64,000 nt of DNA from Rotaria macrura. Taxonomy: Eukaryota; Rotifera; Eurotatoria; Philodinida; Philodinidae. The stretch lies in the NCBI GenBank assembly GCA_900239685.1, contig OENT01000627.1, forward strand, positions 1 through 64,000, written 5' to 3'. Both the position numbers and the translations under genes were made by a program. This document shows positions 1 through 13,353 of this stretch, one piece after another; position 1 is the stretch's first letter, and each line of letters opens with the position of its first letter. The notes under the pieces are model-generated. The model worked only from the letters and a program-made list of their open reading frames with translations, was not told the DNA's origin and searched no databases.

Positions 1-694
1 TCACGCTCATTGTACGATGGCACCTGAATATTTTTCGATAAATTTTACATCAGTCGATAGAGAAATATTTGCTCTATTCTGGAAAATAAAATTGAGATTC
101 ATATGTCATCCAGAACGTGAGTTATTGACATTTTTCTGAACATGCTTGTTTTTCCGGCAAAATTAGGATCACCGACTGTACATGTATCTAATTCCTCCAA
201 CCAAATTCGTTTATTGTTCAGTAAGCATCGAGACTAGATATGAATGAAATACTTTCCCTTCATATTTCTGGGTATCCATTGTCTGAGATCGAAAAGCTAG
301 TGAAATTTTTATCACTTACGAATAAAAAAAGACCCGATTAACTGAAAATGTAGATGAGTTGCTCCTCAAAACAATACTCTCATCGTGTAGAACACAGTAC
401 TATTACAGGCAGCTTGAATCATAAAAAATCTATACGGAATTCTCATAGAAATTTCACTAGTTTTTGACATTAGATATGCCGTTCAGCTGTAATACTGAAC
501 AATACGATTTATTTATTATTAAGTCACGAAGAAGAACGCTACTTCACAACATATGAGCTACTAGTTTTGTATTCGAGATAGACAGTTGATAACAAATTAA
601 TTAGATTCCTTTTATTCTTATTGTTTTATCCTAAGTAAAATGCAAATATCTTGCTACAATATGATTTTTTATGCCGAATTGAATCTTTTTCTAG

Positions 695-3600
695 ATGATA
701 TGTTGGGTCCTGATGATGATCTATCAAATGTTCCCATGGAAGATGATGCATTCGATGAATTACAAACGGTTATTAACAAGACAATGAAGCTTAAAACTAA
801 GAAAGATAGCATGTCAGCTGAAAAGGTAATCATTTGTTTCCAATCATGTTCGAATTTCTAAAAGAGAAAAACAAAGAAAATCTCATTTCTATTATCACTA
901 TGCATATGAGTTATGTGGTTACTCTTGTATGTACGAATATAGACTCCTGTGATATTTACGTGTATTTTTACAAAGCTACTTTCAGTTTATTGATGAATAA
1001 CCTATGCTAGCTAACAATTGATAATTTAGAAAAATAATGTATATCGAATGTCCACAGACGATTTTTGTTTCCTCTCTTTTATAATTTTGAACATTTCAGC
1101 ATAATCTATTTTCTCAAAATGTTATATAAAAGAATTTCTTGTCGTTGTTACCTGTTCTTCTCCCCTACGTCACATTGAAGTTGATACACTATGGTGAATA
1201 TTCGGCTAGATGAAGAAACATCTTAATTTCGAAAATATATCAATGTAGACACTTGTGAGAATAATTTTACGCAAAAACAACATGACCTAACTTCGTATTT
1301 ATTTAAACAGAGAAAATCTTGAATGTACCAAGTGTTGGCAAATATTCAACTGTTTCATAGTTAGATATTAAATGTTTCTCTCTAGTTTTGCTTTTCTTGT
1401 TCATTTAGTCTATTCTATTAGTACTTCATTGTCTTTCATGCGATCTTTTCAATAATATCACAGAAGATGAAGATTTGTAAAGTCGCATGTGACGAGCTGG
1501 TACAAAAAAAGCTGATATTATTTTTCTAAAGATTTCTATCAAGTATACACGAATACCTTTGATATTAATACAGAAATTAAAATATAATTCGATGAAGTCT
1601 AAAACACATTCGGGACTTGTTTATGCATTGCAAACTGTTTTTTTTCCATCGAACCATAAAAATGATTCTACTATCACTTAGTAAATTCGATGCAATTTCA
1701 AAAGTTTCTACTAGTGTAGCCGGTTTATATTAAAAAGTACTTCAATATGAATAGAAATATATATTTCAGACGTTCTACTAGTGTAGAAAGAATTGTAGAA
1801 AATTCAATAATCATTTAGAGAGAACGAAATTTTCCATATGCGATGCCTATAAATAAATGTACAAGAATGTAAAATCTTCATGGGAAATACTTGACTAGTT
1901 TATTGAAAACGTTGGTAATCATAGAAATGTCTTTCTAATCACCTACATGTACAATAGTTTAACTAGTCAACGTATTATCTTCCATTAGAATAGATCCGTG
2001 CGTTCAAAATTTCCATGTATGGTAACTGTCAAAAAAAAACACCCAGTAATTTTGCAACAAAAAATTGAAAAATTCGATTTTCACTACGATCAAATGACAA
2101 AAGTTGTCTTCAAAGTTAACTATTACTCTTATAATAACTTTCGGCAAGCTATGAAAAAGTACACGAATTTACCTTACATTTCTTTCGTCTCATTGCAGAT
2201 ACATCAGTTTACTATGCTAGAATTTTCTATAGGTGTTGATATTTTCTTTTTGTTATCATGCATCAATCAGTACCAAAGATTACGTTTGTTCTTGAGAATT
2301 ATGTGTAGAGACAAGTTTTCAATACATATCACAAAATGAAAGTATAGAGAACTAAGTCTTTTCTATATGTATCATGTTGTAGAAGAAATTCTCAAATGGA
2401 ATGCTACGCTATGAATTTCAACAATGTCAATTTACCGTAATTCTCGAATATGTATCAGAAATACGAGTAATGCGTAGGCTGTGTGATCGTGAGGAATTCG
2501 TTGAGATTGAATCTTACTAACGAAAAACTGCAACCGAATCAACACTGTTTCTTAATACTTGACGAAATGAAAAAATTCATGTGTTAAAACAATTGTATGA
2601 TTTCCATAATATTGATTAAAATCAGTGGCTAAATTGAGTGTGTAGAAAAGATTTCATCCACTGTAGCATTATAGTGCAGGTTTATTCATTTGCTCGTATG
2701 TGTCATCGGTCTTATGTAAACAACGATGCACTTGTTTATTGAACAAATGTTTTTCTCAAATGAATTTTCTTCGATCGTCGGGACAACTTTTAACATCATA
2801 TTCAAATTAAAGTTTTATCTTCTTTCTATTGTTTAGTTATACTTTTAATACTTTTCGCGCAAAAAACCAGTTAAACAAACTGTATTTCAATAATTTGTCA
2901 CGAACACGATGCGTTCTTTCGGTATTGAGAGATTGTGCTTTGTTTAAAATTCGTTGTCGTACATTAATCATGAACATAATGTTGATCAGAGAAAATGTAT
3001 CGTATTTTAGTTATACTCAACAGAATAATAGAATAAAACGAAAACAATCACTGTTACTATTCATATCGATGTTTTCTAATTTTCTCCTTCAAAGAGATCT
3101 ATAACATCATATTTCTGAGAAAAGTAGCTATAAGAATAAACTATTGCATGTCACTTAAAAATGGTTGACGATTTATTAAGATATTATATACATATATATA
3201 TATATATTAAGAGAGAGAAATTGTATTGAAACCATCATTTAGACAGTATCTTACGCATATTCAATTACATTAATGACTAGAGACATACAAGATAAGAGAT
3301 CAGTTGATTCAAATCCTGATCGTATTACAAAAGCATGAGACTAGCGCTAGTAGTCTATTGCTGTTTAAATAGTCAGCAAAGTGCACAATAGACAGGTATT
3401 GCGCCGTTCGTTTCCTGTGTACTCATGATATATCTTTCTCATCTATACATTCTCAGGTTGTTATCACCTTGAAACTAATAGAATTACGAAAAATTTTTAA
3501 TTGCCAAAATTCAGATTTCGCAATTAGATAGAACCAAATAAAGAGAATATATATATATCCGTTTTGTATTAGTGAAACTCGAACATGTCTATTGAAGAAC

Positions 3601-5286
3601 AACATTGTTTTAGGTTCTTAGTGAATTAATTGAAGAACGTGATCGAAAATTAAAAATTGAAATTAAATCCGAACCTATGGAAACTGGCATTATTCTTCCA
3701 CCTACTTCTATTCCGCCCGATGATAAAACTCTTGTACTAGATACAATGTCAGAATTTTGTCGTAATGTTGGTGAAAATGCTATCGATGCAGCACCGATCG
3801 TGCCCAAATTACGAGCAACAAGAAAAATAAAGCCTGCTATTGTACAATCAAGTAAAAGTTCATCATTGAAAACGAATGCAGCATTAGATCCTGACGATGA
3901 ATTATTACAACATGCACTTGAAAATGAAGATCTTGATGATGATCCTATGGATGATACATCAACTGAAAATATCAATACAAAACCATTTCGTCTCGAAGAA
4001 TCGATTTTAGCTGCTGAGCCAACGCTTGATCGTGGCCTTGGTAGTGCACTTAGACTTGCCGTACAGAAAGGTTTGTTTTCTGTATTTTTATGTTGAAAAT
4101 TGAGATTTTGTTTTCTTTTTATTTCAATAGGATATATTGAACAAGAAAAAATTCGTCAAAATGCTCGTTTTGTTAGTGATATTTCAGCGAAAAATTATAC
4201 GATCGAAGAAAAAAATTCTTAGTAAGTATCATTCAATACGTTTCAGCAAAAAATTATATTTAGAATTTGTTTTTTTTCCGAAATAAGGTTTCCGAAAAAA
4301 AAAGTTTATACTCTCCTACACTTCTTCAAGTCATTGACGAAAAATCGTCTCCTGCATTGTTTCACAAAACTTGACATGAAAAATTCATACATAAAAATCA
4401 TTAGTGTTATCAATTTTAACTAATCCAGTTTTTTCGTGCGAATGATATAGACACATGAATGCAATTGACTTGTAGACGAGATAATTTTGAACATAAAATA
4501 TATTAGGACAAGAGATACTTGACAAAGCTTTAATTAAGAACTTAATTCATTCAGAATTTGAAACTTAAAGCTAGATTTTCTACTAATTTTAGAAGTATCA
4601 TTAATTTTAATGGAAAAATCTAAGAACAACTTTTTTTCAAGGGTTAATACTTGCAAATGTAAAACAGCGCATACTTTTCTATTGCTCGTTAAAGATTAGT
4701 GTCACTATCTAAAAATATAATGGCACCTGAAACATTTGTTTACTTCGGATTCGAACATTTTCAAGTGTATTTTATCTGTGTTTTAGCTTTTTAAAAGTAA
4801 CCGAAAGCATACATTCCTTATTTTCTATTCTAGTGAAATCGACGATAAACATGCTCGACGTGATCGTTATACATCTGGACCATTGACAGATTTCAAAGAA
4901 AAAGAACATTATCGTCCGGATGTTAAACTTGAATATGTTGATGAAGGTGGTCGGCGTATGAATGAAAAAGAAGCATTTCGTTTTCTTTCACATCGTTTCC
5001 ATGGTAAAGGTAGCGGTAAAAAGAAGACTGAAAAACGTGCTAAAAAACTTCTCGAAGAAGAGGTACAGCCTTAAAATTAAAAGAATGAACTATTAATCAA
5101 ACTAAGTGTTCTCTTTTTTTTGTTCTATTTCCTCAGACAATGAAAAAAATGTCCAGTGTCGATACGCCCTTGCAAACATGTAATTTATTAAAACAAAAAC
5201 AAGTTCAATTACAACAACCATACATCGTTTTAAGTACTAATCGATCAAAAGATTCTCAATATCCTCCGGGGTATATTAAAAATTAG
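695..5286 (+). CDS. SART1: SART1/Snu66-like tri-snRNP protein, 3' part
   Basis: This is the C-terminal ~350 residues of the U4/U6.U5 tri-snRNP-associated protein SART1 (yeast Snu66), needed for spliceosome assembly in the nucleus. Exons by eye: 695-825, 3614-4070, 4131-4221, 4834-5062, 5137-5286; frames join at every junction. Diagnostic stretches are [35 protein letters not shown] and, near the C-terminus, [12 protein letters not shown] and PYIVLS, all characteristic of the SART-1 family end. An acidic segment ([19 protein letters not shown]) lies mid-way. The 5' end is missing: the first visible exon begins inside a codon and I see no coding sequence in 1-694. The intron at 826-3613 is nearly 2.8 kb, while the later introns are 60-610 nt. 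AATAAA at 5301 follows the stop closely. Aftiphilin starts only 227 nt downstream on the same strand. Confidence 0.9.
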
Positions 5287-5493
5287 ATTCTATTCAAGAA
5301 AATAAATCATATCTCTTTATTCTAGAAATATTACCAAGAATTGATGTGTTTCGTTTTTTTTTCTGTTGTTCTCGTCACATTGTATATGAGTTAAAAGATA
5401 CAAATAAAAGATATGAAACACAAGAAAAAAACAACAATATTTTGTATTTTATTTCTGTGTTTTATCGCATTGTCTAATTGACAAACTTATGAT

Positions 5494-5513
5494 TTTCTAT
5501 CTATGTAGATGTT
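5494..5513 (+). promoter_or_regulatory. Putative trans-splice acceptor before aftiphilin
   Basis: A pyrimidine-rich run ends in AG at 5507-5508, leaving a 5-nt leader before the ATG at 5514. With only 227 nt to the SART1 stop, this is what a spliced-leader addition site in a two-gene operon would look like. A 5' UTR intron is the alternative. Confidence 0.4.
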
Positions 5514-8500
5514 ATGAGCCATTCTGTTATTGTGCCTCCTGTTCATGAAACATCACCGCCACCATTTGACGATGATGTGGATGATAATGATATAATTCCT
5601 ACCATACACAATGTTGAATCATCATCGTCGACTTCATCAGACATATTGAACAACAGTTATGATGATTGGAAATCCATCGATGATAATAATGATACTGAAG
5701 TCACTCAGATTCAAAATAATAGACAACCAATTAATAATGAAATAGATATTATTCAAGATCAAGATGATCAATCTATAGTTCCGAATGGTTTTGACAGTAA
5801 TCAAAATCACGATGAAAAAAATTTCGATAATAACGAAAATATGCAAACAAGTAATTCTGTTACGAATGAAGAAAATTTGCAAGAAGAAAAAAATGACGAT
5901 GATTGGGCAAATTTTGCTTCTTTCGATGATAAAACCGATGAAGCTTTCGAGGTGAATATTTTACTGGATTTTTCTTTGACTATCATAAAACTTCAAAAAT
6001 TGTTTTTCAAATTCTTTGATAATATTTCGTATTGAAATTAAATGAGAAGTGAATATTAGTAGTTCAGTGGTATCAACCAATAGAAAAAGAATGTTTGAGA
6101 ACACATTCATTATTTCCCTTGTTGCCTGTAGATACACGGTGGTAATAGTAATATTGATAAAAGTATCTAACCTATACATGCTTGTTGTAATAAACCTCTA
6201 TTGAGATCAGGACTAAAATGTTTTCATCAGAGACCATACTATGTATGATTGTATAGAATTTATGTCGAATGTTATCATATGATTATAAGTATTTATATAC
6301 TCAGTTCCAATCTCAGTAGACGAGAACCAAATATCATTGATTTCTTACGTGTCTGATTCGATGAGTAACTACTTTGCACAATAATTTATGTGAAACGAGA
6401 CAAATCTATTACCGGTGTTTTATTAAAAGACATTCCAGTTCGTTCATAACTCGTTATATGGATTCAATTGGTCTCATGCAAAAATGAAAACTTTTGATCA
6501 AACTGAATTACCTAATAGAAAGTTATCAGTTTCTAGTATCGTTTTTAACGGGAGATGATGCAATTGATTCAAATAAGGCAGAGGAATGGAATCCGAAAAA
6601 TCGCAGAACAAATCAATACTTTTTTTTTGTTATCCTGTATTAATATTTCCTCGGTGGTTTTTGAGCTTATGCTTTTACAAACAAAAATTTTTTTCCAATT
6701 CAGAGAAACTTATCTAATGAATTTATCGAGCTTGCAGAAAACTTAAGATATGTTTTCAAAAACGGAGAAAGGCTCCTCCAAAATGTTCCAGAAATGTGAG
6801 AAAGTTGTCGTTTATTTTTCAAAAGTAGATTGTACCCTTTGCCATTCACTCCCCACAATCAAGTCGCCCCTGTTTACAAACTTTACATCACACTAGATAT
6901 GAAAATGTGAAGTATATCTTTTTAAACTAACCACTACTTCTAGACTATTCCGACAACATCACCAACTAATATCGAAGAAAATACTGATAATGATTGGGCT
7001 GACTTTGAATCCAATACAGTACCAGTGACTGAAACAACAATACAGTTACCTAATGAAGAACCAACACAGTCACCTGATCCAGAACCAATACAATCAGCTG
7101 ATGAAGAACCAATTCAATCACCTGATGAAGAGCCAACTTCTAAAGTAACAGAAGAAGATGACGATTTCGGTGAATTTAGTGAAGTGCAAGTTACTCCTGC
7201 ACCTCAAACATCTTCATTAGAAACTGTAAGTTCACTTATATAGATTTCAATCATAATGAAAATTTCTTTACACGACTTAGCATATTTTAACATCTGAACA
7301 AATAGAGTCGTTATTATCAGCATGTTTTCCCGTTGAATGTTCAACATCATGTGCAACTGACGAGTCCTATATTTCCACTGACTTACCTTCTTTTACAACT
7401 TATAAAAATCCAACAAAACAAATATCATGCCTTGAATCTAGTTTATCGTATGTATAATTCATTTTTAACTAGACATTACTTTTTTGTTAACCATTTTGGT
7501 TTTCTCGACGATAATGTATATTGGAAATTTTATCACCGATAGAGAATATTTAAAACGAAGAGCTCCATGTTCATGAAAGAATATGTTGAAATGAACTTTC
7601 ATATTTTTCACTTTCAATGAATAGCATATAATTTCAGCGTTGCAAATGGTTAAGGATCCCTTTTTTTAATGCATGAAAGAATATTGTGATTAACGGCTCG
7701 TTTACATTCGACTGCGACGTTGCCTAACGAAAACAACCTATTAAGATAAGCCTACGTTTCGTGCTCTATCTATGATAAAATTTGTACCTAATCAGTTTTT
7801 CTAAGTTCGACAGCCAGAAACGGTCGAAATCGGTAGCATTATTCTTCCATACTATTATAACATTTATTTTTTCAAGTTTATGGAATGTCTTATCAAATAT
7901 ATCCAATGATCCCGTTGGTATCAAATTTCAATGGCGTAAATCTAATTCAGAGCGTTTATTTCATCAAGCACTTGGAGTTAATGAACGTTTACGTGTATGT
8001 ATTGACTTTTTACTTGTTGAAATTAAACATGCATTTTTGTATTCAATGAAACATAATTTCTATTCAGACAAAAACTGTTCCATTAACACCAGAAATTTTA
8101 CAACCAGAAAAAATAAAACAAACACAAGGAATATCAAACCAATCAGAAAATATTAATAATGAAACTAAAGTAGTGTATTTTTGCAATTTTGTTTTCTTCT
8201 TTTGTCTATTATCTTTATTGATTTAGTCATCAAGTGACACTATTCGTCCATATTTTGATTGGAAACAAAGCGGTTTAGAAGATCCATTAGCAGGTAATTT
8301 TATTCGAATAATACTGTTGTTATTAAGAAAAAATAATAACACAACTATAAAAAATTTAAATTACACAAAAATAAAAAATCGATTATCCATATGTAATAGA
8401 TAATGATAGTTCATGTCTTCCGTCGAATGTCAGTAAGAATGAGAATAATAACGGTAAGTTGGGCGCACGTTATTAATTCAAATCAATTCTTAATATGATA

Positions 8501-8931
8501 GTAATAAATGAATGCTCTTGCATGTGGCTACTAATAAAAAAAAAATGTTACTCATTGATTCTATTGTGAATGACAAAATAAATTAATTTATATTTTTCTT
8601 TTATTTTTTTCTTAAAGTTTTCGATGCAAATAAAACACTTGATCTGGATTTTTATGTCCCCACGATGAAATCTTTAAATGAAGTTGAACAAACCACATCG
8701 ACATCAACTGTTCAACGGACTGATAGTCCTATCATTCAACGACAAGCACAACTGAATACAATTACAATTAAAACAATGGATCTTTGTCCGGGTTCGACAA
8801 CAACATTGAGTGACGATGCTAAACGTATTATTGATAGTTTACCGAATTTAAATTTTATGAGTGCTAAAGCATTAATGTTTCCTATACGATTCAATTCAAC
8901 TAATAATGATGAATCAACTACATTGTATTAA
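5514..8931 (+). CDS. AFTPH: Aftiphilin-like clathrin/AP-1 accessory protein
   Basis: Eight exons: 5514-5951, 6944-7225, 7308-7447, 7877-7994, 8068-8169, 8227-8293, 8400-8453, 8618-8931; about 504 residues against roughly 900 in vertebrates. Aftiphilin works in clathrin and AP-1 dependent trafficking at the trans-Golgi and endosomes. The N-terminal half is disordered, acidic and Asn-rich, and carries repeated W-A-x-F/acidic-F adaptor motifs (DDDWANFASF, DNDWADFES, DDDFGEFSE). A ten-residue-scale repeat EEPxQSPDxEP follows. The exon at 7877 encodes SLWNVLSN...IKFQWRKSNS then LFHQALGV, the family's clathrin-binding box domain, and the next exon starts TKTVPLTPEILQPEK as expected. FDWKQSGLEDPLA matches another conserved family block. 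The ATG sits 5 nt after an acceptor-like AG at 5507-5508. The short 54-nt exon at 8400 is the least certain. Confidence 0.85.
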
Positions 8932-9279
8932 TTTGATTTTTATAAACGACACTAGCATTTTGCAAATAACTTTATCTGTCGGCAAAAATTTATTTTTTTT
9001 TCTTGTTTCATTTCGGGAGATTTATGCTTCACTACGGGTCTTTTTCTTTGTTTTTGTATAATTGTATTGTCGATTTCTTTTTTCTTTCTTTTTCTTTTTG
9101 GGATCAGATTTTTGATTAGAAGAAAACAGAATGTCATCACTAATTATAAATATGCATTGAAAAATATTGTCTTCGTTTTATTTAAAACTAGAAACAAAGA
9201 AAATAGTTCGCATGATGTAATAATTCGTATATACAAATGATAATAATTTTGATTTGTTCTTTTTCTTATTCTGTCTCGT

Positions 9280-10054
9280 TTAATAATCGTTTTCTTTTCG
9301 ATTTTGTTTAACGAGATTTGCCATTTCAAGCATAGCTTCAAGTAAACCATCGCCACTTACAGCACAGGCTGGTTGTATGTACCATTTATGTTTAGCACGC
9401 AATTCATTGATACCCAATTTTTGTATGATATCCGAAGTTTTCATAGCATCTATAAAAAATCCAGAAAATTTTAGGAGCCGATGTTAAGAAATTAACACCT
9501 ACTTGGTAAATCTTGTTTATTAGCTATGATAACTATAGGTACACGAGACATATCATAGGATGAAACGATACCGTGAAGTTCTTCTCGAGCTTCATCCATT
9601 CGTTCTTGATCATTACTATCAACGACGAATATGAGACCATCAGCACCTTGATAGTAATGTTGCCAGAGACGACGAATCTTTTCTTGGCCACCAACCTAAT
9701 TATCATTCAAAATTAAAGTTAAATAAAAAAAGTTAGGTTTCTTATTTAACAAAGAGAGAGAGAGAGAGAGAGTAATACATACATCCCACACAGTAAATGA
9801 AACTCCACGACATGGACTCACTTGTTCGACGTTAAAACCTATAGTAGTCATCAAATGATAGAGGATGGTTTTTTCATTCGCGTATGCAGATACATACCGA
9901 TAGTAGGAATAGTTTGAAGATTTTCGTTAAGTTTAATTTTATAGAGAATTGTTGTTTTACCAGCTGCATCGAGTCCAAGCATTAAAATGCGTGAGGGTTT
10001 ATCAGTAGCAAAGGAAGAAAGAACATCATACATTCGACTGAGAAAAAGACCCAT
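9280..10054 (-). CDS. ARF-family small GTPase (ARF-a)
   Basis: Four exons on the minus strand (9898-10054, 9783-9838, 9503-9695, 9280-9449) give 191 residues. All ARF switch elements are present: MGLFLS N-terminus with Gly2 for myristoylation, P-loop GLDAAGKT, switch I TIPTIGFNVE, switch [18 protein letters not shown] specificity motif and CAVS. ARFs bind GTP on Golgi/endosomal membranes and recruit coats. The MGL start and overall sequence are closer to class I/II ARFs than to ARF6. The stretch after FNVEQ is divergent (VSPCRGVSF where YKN-type residues are usual), so it may not be a canonical ARF1. It lies downstream of a second ARF in the same orientation and converges on aftiphilin, with stops 349 nt apart. 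A (GA)n tract lies in intron 2. Confidence 0.92.
9755..9772. repeat. (GA)n microsatellite in ARF-a intron 2
   Basis: An uninterrupted GA dinucleotide run lies just downstream of the exon 2 donor of ARF-a. Confidence 0.8.
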
Positions 10055-10805
10055 TATTGTGTAATATAATAGTTTTGTAGTAGATCGAAGTTGTTTTCGA
10101 GAAAAATCTGATGAACCACCTTTGTTTTATGGACTTTTCGCCAATGCCACGTTGTATGAGACACGTCGACATCGTCGCAAGCCGACATGTAAAATACTGG
10201 TGATTCAGTCAACTACAAAAAATTGTGCAGAATCTTTTACCTAGACGACGTGTCATAGAGGTATGACTCATTATTGGTATTATGTTGAATTAATAGAAAA
10301 GAGAGAAAAGCAAGTTTATTTTCTGTTTTTGTTCTTAAAAAAAAAGAAAGTAACCTATTCTACGAGTATAGAAAGAGAATAAATTCAAGCGTAGTAGAAT
10401 GATAATTTTAGAATATCCTTGAAAAGTTTGCGACGTCATCATAAAGATTCATTTCCAAAGAAAACAAAAGCAGAGTGCTATTTCGAAATTCTATACGGAT
10501 CAAACACGTTGAATAAGAGCTTCAGAAGTATAAAATCAAATCTATTTTAATTCATCGAATAACTCATGCGTATCAATTACCTAGTGTTTTGTATCCTATG
10601 AATAATACCCATCTGTCGTATATTCTCATGTTAATGAGAACCTTTATTGTGTATGAGAATCTATTTGATATATATATATATATTTATAATATTTTTCATG
10701 TCTCTTTTATGAAAAAAAAATACGTAAACATTTGTTTACTACGAATGTGTGTGTTTGTTTTTTATTTACAAAAAAAAAGAAATCAACAAGAAAATCAAAT
10801 CAATT

Positions 10806-11432
10806 TCAGTTACAAGTTGTTGATTTATTGTCTTTTATCATTTTTGCTAATTGTTGCATGGCTTCAATAATACCCTCACCAGTAACAGCACAAGCTGATT
10901 GAATAAACCATCGTCGCCTTGAAAGTGAATGAAGATTAAGCTTTTCGATAAGTTCACTTGGTTTAGCAGCAGTTGACAAGTCAGATTTATTAGCTATGAT
11001 AACAACGGGTACCGATGACATACTACTATTTGTGATGATACCAAAAAGTTCATCACGTGCTTCTATGAATCGTTCTCGATCTGATGAATCAACGACGAAA
11101 ATAAGACCATCGGTTTTATCAAAATAATGTCGATACAAAGGACGAATCTTGTGTTGTCCACCGATGTCCCATACTGTAAACGTGACACCAGATGCAGGTG
11201 TTACCGTTTCAACATTGAATCCTAGATATATAGGTAATGAGGTTCTAATTCGAAAATCAAAACGTGATTACATACCAATCGTTGGAATTGTTTGAACAGT
11301 TTCATTAAGTTTTACTTTGTACAGGATAGTTGTTTTCCCAGCTGCATCAAGACCAAGCATAAGAATACGAGATGGTGTTTGATTTGAAAATGATGATAGT
11401 ATATCGTATAATCGACTGACGAGAAGGCCCAT
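10806..11432 (-). CDS. ARF-family small GTPase, tandem paralogue (ARF-b)
   Basis: Two exons (11276-11432 and 10806-11221) encode 190 residues. Exon 1 has the same length (157 nt) and phase as exon 1 of the neighbouring ARF-a, and begins [15 protein letters not shown] against [15 protein letters not shown], so the two come from a tandem duplication. P-loop [32 protein letters not shown] and CAVT are intact; the guanine-specificity motif reads NKSD in place of NKQD. The rest is uninterrupted by introns, while ARF-a has two more. Divergence in switch II (H for D/E after GGQ) and the Ser- and Arg-rich C-terminal half suggest a specialised, faster-evolving copy. A good acceptor (ttttcatcacag) lies 20 nt before the ATG. 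Confidence 0.9.
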
Positions 11433-11639
11433 TATGTAAATGTTTTTAAACTGTGATGAAAATGTTCAAAAAAATATAATTATATATATATTTAAATAGT
11501 TTTACGACGTGGATCTTTACACGTGTACGTGATGATTTTTGCATTTCTATATTCCTATTGACAAAATTCGATGACGTTGATACTGTATTGAGTAATACTT
11601 AGACAAACTGATGAAAATTTCTCAGACAATGTTTGGATT

Positions 11640-11651
11640 GAATTCTTTCAG
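11640..11651 (+). promoter_or_regulatory. Putative trans-splice acceptor abutting TOM20 ATG
   Basis: attctttcag ends exactly at the base before the TOM20 start codon. No upstream coding exon is visible, so either a spliced leader or a 5' UTR exon is joined here. Confidence 0.45.
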
Positions 11652-12914
11652 ATGACGACCAATAGTAAAACGTTTTGGCCTTTTGTAGCAGCAGTTGGTG
11701 TTGGCGTTGGTTTTGTTGGTTATTGTGTGTATTTTGATCGAAAACGACGTAGCGCACCAGACTTCATTGAAAAATTAAAATCTAGTAAGTATTTCATCTT
11801 CTCAATATATGTATATGAGAGAAAGAGGAAGTTGTTCAATAAGAAATTTTCTTCAATTGGATGTATTGAGTACGAACGACAAAACAAAAGCAAAAACATA
11901 TTGCCAGGATCATGATTGATAGAGAAATATCTCAAATCGATAATGTGAATTAGAGCTCGTATTGATCATTAAATATTCGAAAACATCCGAATAATTATGT
12001 TTTACACCAGAACACAATATAAGAAGGATGATTCTAAAAAGCTCAAGCTTAGTGTCGTTTTAGTCGGTCTTGAGATGTGGAACAGGCGTTGTTTCACTGA
12101 ATGACATTGTTATTGATGCAATTTCATCGATTACATATTGTAAGAAGGGAAAAATGAACGAGTCAGTATCTTGAACAAATTTTAAATGCATATATGTTAA
12201 AATGAATTAAATTTCATGTGTAATAGGATATTCAATGAGTTATGAATCATATACTTTTTTCTTGAACATTGTTTAGAAAAATTTCAAGAATTATTTGTAA
12301 CTATTCGAAAGAAGCATTTGAAAAGATCATGTACATATATTTGCCCGAATACTTTACTAGCGAGAAGTCGTTCGGTTTTTTGTCTAAACTCTTCCAGCGT
12401 ACATTTTTATTCTTTTAGAAAGACAAAAGCAAAAGCCGTCTTCAAGTGACACGCGTAAAAATGTAAGACAACGTTCTACTATACGTTAGATATTAACTTA
12501 TTATTATTTTAGATGGATACGAGTGATCCTGAAGAAATGCGTCAATTTTTCATTGACCAAATTCAACAAGGCGAAGATTGTTTAACTCGTGGTATGTATG
12601 CATAAGTTCCTTTCAATATTTCATACTATCTCTTGATATTTCAACAGGAGATTACGATAATGGCGTCGATCACCTTGCAAAAGCTGTTGTTGTTTGTAGT
12701 CAACCTCAAAGTTTGATGAGTTTATTTCAACAGACTCTACCGCCTGAGATATTTCAAGAATTAGTCATGCGTTTACCGAGAATAGTTCAAGTATAGTTTG
12801 AAAATTATTGTCGCAAAGAAAGAAAAATTCTTCCTTTTCTAGTCCGTCCATAATCCATCTTCGTCAACTGCCGGTAGTGGCAGTACTTTGGGGCTTGATT
12901 TGGATCTTGAATAG
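11652..12914 (+). CDS. TOMM20: TOM20 mitochondrial import receptor
   Basis: Exons 11652-11784, 12419-12462, 12513-12591, 12648-12790 and 12843-12914 encode 156 residues (human 145). An N-terminal membrane anchor (about residues 8-27, rich in Val/Gly) is followed by the family signature CVYFDRKRRSAPDF. Then comes a basic QKQKP linker and the presequence-binding TPR-like core: FFIDQIQQGEDCL, GDYDNGVDHLAKAVVVC, LFQQTLPPEIFQELVMRLP. TOM20 sits in the mitochondrial outer membrane with its C-terminus in the cytosol and binds amphipathic presequences. The acidic end (GLDLDLE) is also typical. The ATG directly abuts an acceptor AG at 11650-11651, after a pyrimidine run. All exon junctions keep frame. 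Confidence 0.95.
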
Positions 12915-13353
12915 AACGAACCACAACTCATATTTATCAACAACGTACATAATCATGTCTTCGATCAATCAAAAGTCCATCTTGCTTTTGTATTCTGTTC
13001 TCCAATTCGTCCTTTACTTTTGTTGTTGTTTTTTTTTCTTGTTTCTCTGTTATCTTCCAGTTCAACTAGTTGTCATTTTATTCATTGATGAACGTGTATG
13101 ATTAGCAAAACAACATGATACGACAAAAGAACTATTCTTCAGTCCTTCTTATGTTATTTGTCAAAAGCAAGAGAGATCTCTCTATAAACAAATAATTTAC
13201 AGCGGATGGGAACTGGCAGCTAGGCGGTTTTTCTCCTGTTGATAAAAAAATGAGCTCTTTGAATAATGAATACCCCGAAGAACATTTTTTTCTCTTTTTT
13301 CTTCAGCAAATTTCATTAGTCGAGCAAACTTCAGTTTTACATCTTGTACTAGT

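Noticed and set aside
1-694. Possible upstream exons of SART1
   Set aside because: No frame with SART1-like charged/helical sequence and proper splice sites was found; left as non-coding.
3610-3975. Minus-strand frame of 121 residues, Ser/Phe-rich
   Set aside because: It is antisense to the SART1 exon at 3614-4070, whose sense translation matches the family.
7333-7542. Open frame inside the aftiphilin locus beginning MNVQHHVQLTSP
   Set aside because: It is an out-of-frame reading of the exon at 7308; the frame giving LLSACFPVECSTS joins correctly to both neighbouring exons.
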